DNA of 5,929 bases, taken from NCBI GenBank assembly GCA_910585625.1, contig CAJUFQ010000065.1:1-5929 (forward strand). The letters run 5' to 3'. The notes under the pieces were generated by a model. The model worked only from the letters and a program-made list of their open reading frames with translations, was not told where the DNA came from and did not search any database. This document shows positions 1-5,654 of this stretch, piece by piece (within the stretch, counting starts at the first letter, position 1; each line of letters opens with the position of its first letter). This DNA is from an uncultured Lachnospiraceae bacterium. GTDB taxonomy: Bacteria > Bacillota > Clostridia > Lachnospirales > Lachnospiraceae. The position numbers and the translations under genes are program-made.

Positions 1-458
1 TGGCAAATCAGGTTGCTTCCTCTCTTGGGATTGACGAGGTTTACAGCGAACTTCTTCCAGCGGATAAGGTGGATAAGATGGAGGAACTTCTGCGTGTGAA
101 GTTAGGCAAGGCAAAGCTGGCATTTGTGGGTGACGGTATCAATGACGCACCAGTGCTTTCCAGAGCGGATATTGGGATCGCTATGGGGGCAATGGGTTCC
201 GATGCGGCAATCGAAGCGGCGGATATTGTTCTGATGGATGACGATCCGATTAAGATTGCAAAGGCAATCAAGATTTCAAGGAAATGCCTGCGGATTGTGT
301 ACCAGAATATTACGATGGCGCTTGTAGTGAAATTTGCCTGCCTTGCATTAGGGGCTGTGGGAATTGCAAATATGTATCTGGCTATTTTTGCAGATGTAGG
401 TGTTATGATTCTTGCGGTGCTGAATGCAATCCGTTGTCTGTTTGTGAAAAAACTGTAA
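1..458 (+). CDS. cadA: Zn/Cd/Pb-exporting P1B-type ATPase, C-terminal part (5' end outside window)
   Basis: This is the 3' end of a heavy-metal exporting P-type ATPase, which uses ATP to pump divalent metal ions out through the cytoplasmic membrane. The frame is open from base 3 to the TAA at 456-458, about 151 residues of a protein normally 620-750 long, so the metal-binding, actuator and DKTGT phosphorylation regions lie upstream. Visible are the P-domain hinge motif GDGINDAP (129-152) and the following MGSDAAIEAADIVLM block, then two hydrophobic segments. The first has an NITMALVVK motif with a Lys at 330-332, the second reads FADVGVMILAVLNAIR with its Asp at 393-395. A Lys in TM7 and an Asp in TM8 are the signature of the Zn/Cd/Pb class (P1B-2); copper pumps carry other residues there. 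Which metal is exported cannot be told. The gene is unlikely to be functionally linked to the sugar genes downstream. Confidence 0.93.
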   Translation, partial: ANQVASSLGIDEVYSELLPADKVDKMEELLRVKLGKAKLAFVGDGINDAPVLSRADIGIAMGAMGSDAAIEAADIVLMDDDPIKIAKAIKISRKCLRIVYQNITMALVVKFACLALGAVGIANMYLAIFADVGVMILAVLNAIRCLFVKKL

Positions 459-583
459 GGAAGGAGAGGTTCCTTTGGCGGAATATCAGGACAGTTAACT
501 TTATGCAGGGTTGAGAGAAAGCAATCTGTATAGTTTAACTGAGTTTTTCAAGATGCTGGGGAACCCACCCATATTCGCATCCT
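459..583 (+). other. Junction region with no intact gene; RBS plus aborted 7-codon frame
   Basis: The 125 bases between the ATPase stop and the recombinase relic hold no convincing gene. An excellent Shine-Dalgarno sequence, AAGGAGAGG at 461-469, stands six bases before a TTG at 475. That frame encodes only seven codons and stops at TAA 496-498. The same frame reopens from 499 to 639 as a stretch (LYAGLRESNLYSLTEF and onward) that I do not recognise. This fits the start of a former second gene of the ATPase operon destroyed by an insertion or deletion, but that is inference. There is also a weak 6-bp inverted repeat AAGGAA/TTCCTT (457-462/470-475), too short and without a T run to be called a terminator. 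No promoter is convincing here. Confidence 0.4.
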
Positions 584-820
584 GCCAATGGTTACAAAAT
601 CATGCAGAACTTTGGAAAGTTATATGCTATAATGAGTGATGAGGAGAAGAAAAACCTTATCACATACCTCATTAAAGAAATTCAGATATATCCGAGTGGG
701 GAATCGAAAATGCCGTTGAAGTCGATAGAGTTTAATTTTCCGATTTATATTGACGGCAAGGAAGTAAGGAAAGTTTTGTGGGAAAGGGGGAATACCGTTG
801 AATCTTGTGTATATATGTAA
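584..820 (+). pseudogene. Large serine recombinase, C-terminal remnant
   Basis: Only the extreme C-terminal region of a large serine recombinase (the site-specific integrase/transposase type carried by Tn5397/TnpX-like elements and many clostridial integrative elements) remains. The homologous part begins near ANGYKIMQNFGKLY and runs through MSDEEKKNLITYLIKEIQ and KSIEFNFPIY to LWERGNTVES, ending at TAA 818-820. Recognition is from memory of the conserved family tail, which normally follows the recombinase domain and zinc-ribbon/coiled-coil region of a 500-560-residue protein. The N-terminal resolvase domain with its catalytic Ser, and all DNA-binding parts, are absent. The frame is closed upstream by TAA at 536-538, and no RBS precedes the ATG at 602, so this is a relic and not a small gene. 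Its last 23 bases overlap the start of the AraC gene. Confidence 0.8.
783..800 (+). promoter_or_regulatory. RBS and TTG start that decide the AraC N-terminus
   Basis: AAAGGGGG at 783-790 lies seven bases before TTG 798-800, good spacing for initiation. The frame is open only back to base 768 (TAA at 765-767) and contains no other ATG or GTG before 798. The next possible starts, ATG 825 and ATG 834, have no purine-rich block at proper distance. The caution is that these G-rich bases also encode the conserved WERGN residues of the recombinase tail, so their resemblance to an RBS may be fortuitous. Confidence 0.55.
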
Positions 821-2006
821 TCAGATGGTAAGAATGCTGCATTGCTATATTTGCTGTATTCATGCAGATGGAAAAATTGGAAAATCTTTTGGTGACAAAG
901 CAGATGCCATGAATCCGGTGATAAGGGATGCAGGTTTTCGGAAGCAGATTTTTGACAGGGAAATCAGGGACTGCCCAGTTTTATTTTGTGAGCATACATT
1001 GATTTATTATGCAGTTTTTTCGGATGGAGCAGATAAAATTGTGGTAGGTCCTGTAAGTATTGAAAAGCCAAGCCGGGAACTGAATAACTACGTGGTACAA
1101 AAGCATGGTATCAGTCAAAAGGCGGGGTTTCAGATGGCGTATTGTGAGATGAAGGTTTTTGGTTCAGCCGTTTTAATGTTTCATCATTTTTTGACGGGTG
1201 AAGAAATGTCTCTGGACGATTTATGGCGCAAAAATGAATTAAAGGAAGACGATGTCAAAAATGCCATGAAGAGCATTTCAACTGTTATTTTCGAGCGCCA
1301 GGAGTGGGGGATACCGCATAATCCATATGACCAGGAAGTCAGGGAGCTGGACAGTATCAGAAACGGCGATTTTGAGAAACTCTCAAAGAGCCTGAAAGAA
1401 ACGTACAGAGGAGAGGTCGGTCAGCTGTCCAAAAATCAGATACGCCAGGCAAAAAATATTGCAGTTTGTGTAATTACGCTGGCATCACGGGCGGCCATAG
1501 AAGGAGGGATGCTTCCTGAGGAGGCATTTTCCATGGTAGATGGGTATATTCTGCAGATAGAAGAAATGGACAGCCCGGTAAAGATTGACGCAATGATGCG
1601 GCAGGCGGAATTTGATTATGCGGCGGAGGTTGCAAAGCTTCAAAAAAACAGGCAGAAAAATGAACTGATTGAGCGTGCTAAGAATTATATTTTCCAGAAT
1701 CTGCATGATGAGATTGTGATTGGCAACATTGCCGGTCAGATTGGAGTGAATGCCAGTTATTTGTCAAATTTGTTCCATAAGACGGAAGGGGTTACGATTC
1801 AGCAGTATATACGCCATGAAAAAATACGCCTCGCAGAAAATATGCTCCGCTATTCAGAATATGATGTAAAAGAAATCGCAAATTACCTGTCTTTTTGTTC
1901 ACAAAGCTATTTTGGACAGGCATTCAGGGAGCAGACCGGAATGAGTCCTTTAAAATACAGAAAAAAATATGGGACATTTCAAATAGAAAACAACAAAAAT
2001 AAATGA
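798..2006 (+). CDS. AraC-family transcriptional regulator
   Basis: This is a 402-residue DNA-binding regulator, probably cytoplasmic, of the long AraC type common in Lachnospiraceae sugar loci. Residues ~287-391 form the AraC/XylS domain with two helix-turn-helix units: the first spans IAGQIGVNASYLSNLFHK, the second VKEIANYLSFCSQSYFGQAF, closing with the hallmark MSPLKYRKKY. Residues ~1-170 are a poorly conserved, Cys-rich N-terminal domain (ICNQMVRMLHCYICCIHADG at the start) that presumably senses the ligand; ~175-285 is mostly helical and charged. There are no membrane segments, so it is not a hybrid two-component sensor, and no receiver domain is seen. The TTG start at 798 is chosen for its RBS-like upstream block and because residues before the first ATG (825) look like part of the domain. 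It lies 84 bases upstream of, and codirectional with, the symporter and GH42 genes, which it most likely activates in response to their sugar. Confidence 0.88.
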   Translation: MNLVYICNQMVRMLHCYICCIHADGKIGKSFGDKADAMNPVIRDAGFRKQIFDREIRDCPVLFCEHTLIYYAVFSDGADKIVVGPVSIEKPSRELNNYVVQKHGISQKAGFQMAYCEMKVFGSAVLMFHHFLTGEEMSLDDLWRKNELKEDDVKNAMKSISTVIFERQEWGIPHNPYDQEVRELDSIRNGDFEKLSKSLKETYRGEVGQLSKNQIRQAKNIAVCVITLASRAAIEGGMLPEEAFSMVDGYILQIEEMDSPVKIDAMMRQAEFDYAAEVAKLQKNRQKNELIERAKNYIFQNLHDEIVIGNIAGQIGVNASYLSNLFHKTEGVTIQQYIRHEKIRLAENMLRYSEYDVKEIANYLSFCSQSYFGQAFREQTGMSPLKYRKKYGTFQIENNKNK

Positions 2007-2028
2007 TAATATACAAAAATGAATGATA
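1994..2028 (+). promoter_or_regulatory. Tandem direct repeat, putative AraC-type operator
   Basis: CAAAAATAAATGATA at 1994-2008 recurs as CAAAAATGAATGATA at 2014-2028: 14 of 15 positions are identical and the period is exactly 20 bp, about two helical turns. AraC-family proteins carry two HTH units and commonly bind direct repeats at such spacing next to or overlapping the -35 element. The second copy ends six bases before a TTGGAA at 2035. The first copy overlaps the last codons and stop of the AraC gene itself. That the neighbouring regulator binds here is inference. The AT-rich composition makes a chance repeat possible, and a partial match (CAAAAATGAATT) occurs at 1229-1240 inside the regulator gene. 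Confidence 0.5.
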
Positions 2029-2033
2029 TATAT

Positions 2034-2061
2034 TTTGGAACATCTTTGGTAATTTTATTAT
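2034..2061 (+). promoter_or_regulatory. Candidate sigma-70-type promoter for the symporter-GH42 operon
   Basis: TTTGGA/TTGGAA at 2034-2040 can serve as a weak -35 and TATTAT at 2056-2061 as a good -10. The spacer is 16 or 15 bases depending on the register. A weak -35 with a short spacer is typical of an activator-dependent promoter and would fit activation from the repeat just upstream. The implied transcript would start about 25 bases before the start codon. No clear catabolite (cre) site is seen in this spacer. Confidence 0.4.
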
Positions 2062-2076
2062 CAGAAATAAGAAAGC

Positions 2077-2082
2077 AGGAGG
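2077..2082 (+). promoter_or_regulatory. RBS that fixes the symporter start
   Basis: A perfect AGGAGG lies eight bases before ATG 2091. It selects that start over the in-frame ATG at 2019, which has no ribosome binding site and would add 24 residues unlike the family's usual N-terminus. Confidence 0.85.
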
Positions 2083-2090
2083 ATGAAAAG

Positions 2091-3479
2091 ATGTTCCAAA
2101 AATTTACAAATGAAAATGCGTCTCCAAAAGTGACATTTGGAGAACGCGTAGCTTATGGATTTGGAGATTTTTCCAGTAACATTTTGTACTCTGCCATGGG
2201 CGTTTATCTGATGCTGTATTACACTGATGTAGTGGGAGTCAATGCAATAGCGGTCGGGCTGATTATGACGGCTTCCAAGGTGTTTGACGGTGTCAGCGAC
2301 CTTATTATGGGTGTCATTATTGACCGAACCAAATCACGGTACGGAAAAGCCAGGGCCTGGATTTTAAGGCTTGTAATTCCGTATGCAATCGGTAATATAC
2401 TGCTGTTTGCGGTGCCGGTTGGATGGGGTGTGACGGCAAAGCTGGTTTACATATTTTTCAGCTATAACCTTGCATTTACAGTATTGTTTACAGCAATTAA
2501 CCTGCCATATGCCACATTGACGGCTTTGATGACACAGGATCAGTATGAACGGTCTGTACTTGCCATTTTTCGTATGGTTCTGGCTACTTCTGGTACTTTA
2601 TTTATTAAGACATGTACCATGCCGGTTGTCCGGTTCTTTGGCGGAGAGGCAAATCCAAGGGCATGGACGCTTACATTTGTTGTATTCGGAGCCCTTGAAA
2701 TTATAACTTTTATGATTACATTTCTATTTACAAGAGAACGTGTGCAGGCAACGGAAACGAAAAAGGATTCTGTACCCATTTCTCAGGGATTCAAGGCGCT
2801 GCTGAAAAATAAATACTGGTTTATTGCTACCATCAACCTTATTTTAATATTCGTTGTGCAGGGTGTGAGCAATTCTGCGGAAGCTTATTATACAAAGCAG
2901 GTGCTTGGCAGCAGTGACTTGGTTGGGACATTCGGCGTGGCATTTCAGTTAACCCAGATTATATGTATGGTTACGTTTATTGCACCGCTTGTTAAGAAAT
3001 TTGGAAAACGCAATGTCCTGCTTGCAGGGGCTGTCGTTATGGCGGTCGGATATGCGATTATGGGCATTGGAGCGAAATCCATGCAGCTTCTGATTGCAGG
3101 CTGTGTGCTTCGGGGGATTGGAAATGCAGGCGTATCAGCATGTCAGTTTGCTATGGTAACAGATACGATTGAATATGGTGAGTGGAAAACCGGCATCCGC
3201 ACGGAAGGGCTGGTGAATAGTGCGGCAAGCTTCGGACAGAAAATAGGCAATGGACTCAGTGTTCTGATTCTAAGCATTATACTTAACATTGGAGGGTATG
3301 TCGGCACCGCGGCAACACAGACTGCCGGCGCAATTATGTCCATCAAGGCAGCTTATATATACGTACCGATTCTGTTGACTGCTGTGCAGTTTTTAATTCT
3401 CCTGTTTTATAAACTGGATAAGGAATATCCTGCAATTTTGGCTGATTTAGAGAAACGTCGCATTAGAGAAATGGTATAG
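2091..3479 (+). CDS. GPH-family cation:glycoside symporter (MelB/GusB-like MFS)
   Basis: This 462-residue membrane protein belongs to the glycoside-pentoside-hexuronide:cation symporter branch of the major facilitator superfamily and imports a sugar or glycoside together with H+ or Na+. Length and ~12 hydrophobic segments match the family (about 450-480). Key visible motifs are the N-terminal ERVAYGFGDFSSN; the TM2/loop 2-3 signature KVFDGVSDLIMGVIIDRTKSRYG with Asp66 and Asp70, equivalent to the two cation-site Asp residues of MelB; and TDTIEYGEWKTGIRTEG (358-373) followed by Lys384, the loop 10-11/TM11 signature. The third MelB cation Asp (in DIPFW) is Asn137 here (NLPYA), as in many non-melibiose members, so Na+ coupling should not be assumed. 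It lies between a dedicated regulator and a beta-galactosidase-like enzyme, with 30 bases to the latter, so the cargo is probably a small beta-galactoside. The substrate is not readable from sequence. Confidence 0.92.
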   Translation: MFQKFTNENASPKVTFGERVAYGFGDFSSNILYSAMGVYLMLYYTDVVGVNAIAVGLIMTASKVFDGVSDLIMGVIIDRTKSRYGKARAWILRLVIPYAIGNILLFAVPVGWGVTAKLVYIFFSYNLAFTVLFTAINLPYATLTALMTQDQYERSVLAIFRMVLATSGTLFIKTCTMPVVRFFGGEANPRAWTLTFVVFGALEIITFMITFLFTRERVQATETKKDSVPISQGFKALLKNKYWFIATINLILIFVVQGVSNSAEAYYTKQVLGSSDLVGTFGVAFQLTQIICMVTFIAPLVKKFGKRNVLLAGAVVMAVGYAIMGIGAKSMQLLIAGCVLRGIGNAGVSACQFAMVTDTIEYGEWKTGIRTEGLVNSAASFGQKIGNGLSVLILSIILNIGGYVGTAATQTAGAIMSIKAAYIYVPILLTAVQFLILLFYKLDKEYPAILADLEKRRIREMV

Positions 3480-3494
3480 TTTTTTATAGAAAGC

Positions 3495-3501
3495 GGGAGG
3501 G
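3495..3501 (+). promoter_or_regulatory. RBS that fixes the GH42 start
   Basis: GGGAGGG lies eight bases before ATG 3510. An in-frame TTG at 3507 directly precedes this ATG and an ATG at 3522 follows it; spacing and the strong codon favour 3510. Confidence 0.8.
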
Positions 3502-3509
3502 TTCTATTG

Positions 3510-5546
3510 ATGGAGAAATTCATGGAGAAAGATAGGAAACAATTACTTTTTGGCGCGGCATATTATGATGAATATATGCCATACGAACGTCTGGATAAAG
3601 ACGTTGAAATGATGAAAAAGGCAGGTATTAATACCGTCCGGATTGCAGAATCTACATGGAGTACCTGCGAGCCGCAGGAAGGCGTGTTTGATTTCTCACA
3701 TGTAGAACGCGTGATGAACGCGATGGAGCAGGCCGGAATTCATGTGATTATTGGCACGCCTACCTATGCAGTTCCGACGTGGATGGTGAAGTCGCATCCA
3801 GATATATTGGCGGAAACAGTGAAGGGAAGGGGGATTTATGGTCCGCGCCAGATTATGGACATTACGCATCCGGTTTACCGGTTTTATGCGGAGAGGGTGA
3901 TTCGCAGGCTGATGGAATGCACGGCGCACAGAACATGCGTGATTGGATTTCAACTGGACAATGAGACAAAGCATTACGGCACGGCGGGGAGAAATGTGCA
4001 GGAGCAGTTTGTAAAATATCTGCGGCAGAAGTTTCATGACGACCTGGATACGATGAACCAGGAATTTGGGCTGGATTACTGGAGCAATCGCGTGAACGCA
4101 TGGGAGGATTTTCCAGATGTAAGGGGCACAATTAATGGCAGCCTGGGCGCGGAATTTGAAAAGTTTCAAAGGGGGCTGGTAACTGAATTTTTAAGCTGGC
4201 AGGCAGGCATTGTAAACGAATACCGCAGGGAAGGCCAGTTCATTACCCATAACTTTGACTATGAGTGGCGCGGGCATTCTTTTGGGGTACAGCCGGATGT
4301 AAACCATTTTCATGCATCCAGATGCCTTACGCTTACAGGGGCGGATATTTATCATCCGAGCCAGGATGAACTGACAGGAACAGAGATCGCCTTTGGCGGT
4401 GATATGGCAAGGTCGCTGAAGAATGACAACTATCTGATACTGGAAACGGAAGCGCAGGGGTTCCCGGGATGGACGCCTTATAAAGGCCAGCTTCGCCTGC
4501 AGGCATACAGCCATATCGCTTCCGGGGCAAACGGCGTGATGTACTGGCACTGGCATTCTATCCATAATTCATTTGAAACGTACTGGAAAGGGATACTCAG
4601 CCATGATTTTCAGGAAAATGACACTTATCGGGAAGCATGTGCCATCGGGAGGGAATTTTCAGAGATTGGCAGCCATCTGATGAACCTGAAAAAGAAAAAT
4701 GATGTGGCGGTTCTGGTCAGCAATGAAGCGCTGACGGCATTAAAATGGTTTGGCATTGAGGCAACAGCGGCAGGAAATGCCGGAATCGGCTATAATGATG
4801 TGGTCCGCTGGATATACGATGTGCTGTATGAAAGAAATATGGAGTGTGACTTTATCTGGCCAGAGTCTGAAAATCTAAATGAATATAAGGTAATTATTGT
4901 GCCGGCTCTGTATGCGGCGCCTGAGGAGCTGCTGCAAAAACTGGTTCGGTATGTAGAGGGTGGCGGATATCTGGCAGCGACGTTTAAGACCGCTTTTGCA
5001 GATGAAAATGTAAAAGTCAGCCATGAGGTACAGCCGCATATTCTGCACAAGTGTTTTGGCGTGGAATACCAGCAGTTTGCATTTCCAAAGCATACCGGCC
5101 TGACTGGAAAGATCATCGGAGACGCAGAAGAAGTAGAAGCGGATGTTTTTATGGAGCTTTTGATACCGCACGGGGCAGAAGTACTGGCATCTTACGACCA
5201 CTATAATTGGAACGGATATGCCGCAGTAACGGAAAACAGCTATGGAAACGGAAAAGCTTTTTATCTGGGATGCATGACCGATAAAAAAATATTGTGGCGC
5301 ATTCTGGAATATGTACTGCGGGCCGCTGCGGTGCAGATACCAGATGAAAACTTTCCTGTGATTGTAAGGCAGGGGAAGAATGATTTCGGAAAGACCGTAA
5401 AATTCTATTTTAATTATTCGGCGGAAGGCAGGAATGTTACATACAGATTTTCAGATAGCACAGAGCTTTTGTCGGGGGCAGAGATAAAAAGCCGGGAGGA
5501 GTTTGAAATTCCGGCGTGGGGTGTTAAAATTATGGAAGAAAAATAA
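3510..5546 (+). CDS. GH42 beta-galactosidase-like glycoside hydrolase
   Basis: A 678-residue GH42 enzyme, the family's usual length, without signal peptide or membrane segment, so it acts in the cytoplasm on a galactoside imported by the symporter upstream. A TIM-barrel domain (~10-385) opens with LFGAAYYDEYMP; a trimerisation-type middle domain (~395-605, with the VAVLVSNEALTALKW and GGYLAATF strands) and a small C-terminal beta domain (~610-678) follow. By eye-alignment to Thermus A4 enzyme (numbering recalled from the literature), Arg113, Asn151 and the acid/base Glu152 (FQLDNE) match Arg102, Asn140 and Glu141 with constant spacing. The nucleophile is probably Glu312 in LETEAQG, with Glu314 a less likely alternative. 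Trp321 and Glu356 match other galactose-pocket residues. The zinc-binding Cys cluster of the Thermus enzyme is absent (the first Cys is Asp117). The pocket His three residues after the conserved Glu is Trp359. Retaining beta-galactosidase activity is likely; the natural substrate is unknown. Confidence 0.92.
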   Translation: MEKFMEKDRKQLLFGAAYYDEYMPYERLDKDVEMMKKAGINTVRIAESTWSTCEPQEGVFDFSHVERVMNAMEQAGIHVIIGTPTYAVPTWMVKSHPDILAETVKGRGIYGPRQIMDITHPVYRFYAERVIRRLMECTAHRTCVIGFQLDNETKHYGTAGRNVQEQFVKYLRQKFHDDLDTMNQEFGLDYWSNRVNAWEDFPDVRGTINGSLGAEFEKFQRGLVTEFLSWQAGIVNEYRREGQFITHNFDYEWRGHSFGVQPDVNHFHASRCLTLTGADIYHPSQDELTGTEIAFGGDMARSLKNDNYLILETEAQGFPGWTPYKGQLRLQAYSHIASGANGVMYWHWHSIHNSFETYWKGILSHDFQENDTYREACAIGREFSEIGSHLMNLKKKNDVAVLVSNEALTALKWFGIEATAAGNAGIGYNDVVRWIYDVLYERNMECDFIWPESENLNEYKVIIVPALYAAPEELLQKLVRYVEGGGYLAATFKTAFADENVKVSHEVQPHILHKCFGVEYQQFAFPKHTGLTGKIIGDAEEVEADVFMELLIPHGAEVLASYDHYNWNGYAAVTENSYGNGKAFYLGCMTDKKILWRILEYVLRAAAVQIPDENFPVIVRQGKNDFGKTVKFYFNYSAEGRNVTYRFSDSTELLSGAEIKSREEFEIPAWGVKIMEEK

Positions 5547-5565
5547 CATAATTGGGACTGATACC

Positions 5566-5581
5566 CCGCCCCTTGGGGCGG
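5566..5581 (+). terminator. GC-rich hairpin I after the GH42 gene
   Basis: CCGCCCCTTGGGGCGG is a perfect 16-base palindrome, best drawn as a 6-bp stem with a CUUG loop. It begins 19 bases after the GH42 stop. A run of T does not follow on either strand, so it is not a textbook intrinsic terminator. It may act with hairpin II between the convergent GH42 and HxlR genes, or protect the mRNA 3' end. Confidence 0.45.
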
Positions 5582-5598
5582 AAAGAACAAGTTAGGTC

Positions 5599-5624
5599 AT
5601 GCCCCGTAGCTTGCTGCGGGGTAT
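5599..5624 (+). terminator. Hairpin II, possible terminator between convergent genes
   Basis: Bases 5599-5609 (ATGCCCCGTAG) pair with 5614-5624 (CTGCGGGGTAT) to give an 11-bp stem, including two G-U pairs in the plus-strand transcript, around a CUUG tetraloop closed by G-C. The following bases TATTTGACT are only weakly T-rich. Its position between two genes that converge, 30 bases from the HxlR stop, suits a bidirectional terminator. The right arm also pairs perfectly with 5561-5569. Confidence 0.5.
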
Positions 5625-5654
5625 TTGACTGCTGTGTATATTGGTTTTGCTTTC

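Larger units (their letters stand above)
5561..5624. repeat. Perfect 9-bp inverted repeat enclosing the two hairpins
   Basis: ATACCCCGC at 5561-5569 is the exact reverse complement of GCGGGGTAT at 5616-5624, with 46 bases between. Pairing of these arms would break both local hairpins, since the left arm shares bases with hairpin I and the right arm is half of hairpin II. The block of nested, mutually exclusive stems may be a mobile intergenic repeat or an elaborate terminator; neither can be decided from one copy. Confidence 0.5.

Noticed and set aside
284..514. Plus-strand 76-codon frame overlapping the end of the ATPase
   Set aside because: It is an out-of-frame, Cys-rich read of the ATPase membrane region with no RBS.
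492..541. Imperfect inverted repeat CAGTTAACTT / AGTTTAACTG as an attachment or operator site
   Set aside because: Only 8 of 10 positions match, in AT-rich DNA, with nothing else to support it.
602..820. Intact 72-residue small protein
   Set aside because: Its sequence is the conserved tail of a large serine recombinase, homology starts upstream of its ATG, and no RBS precedes it; a relic is the better reading.
2019..2090. Upstream in-frame ATG that would lengthen the symporter by 24 residues
   Set aside because: No ribosome binding site precedes it, it overlaps the putative operator and promoter, and a perfect AGGAGG is correctly placed for ATG 2091.
3472..3494. T run after the symporter stop as an intrinsic terminator
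   Set aside because: No stem precedes the TTTTTT, and the next gene's RBS follows within 20 bases.
3696..4169. 157-codon open frame on the minus strand inside the GH42 gene
   Set aside because: It shadows a strongly supported GH42 coding frame, has no recognisable domain or RBS, and its His/Arg/Pro/Leu-rich composition is typical of an antisense read.
4191..5201. Several other minus-strand open frames over the GH42 gene
   Set aside because: They are Cys/Ser/Pro-rich antisense shadows without start signals or known motifs.
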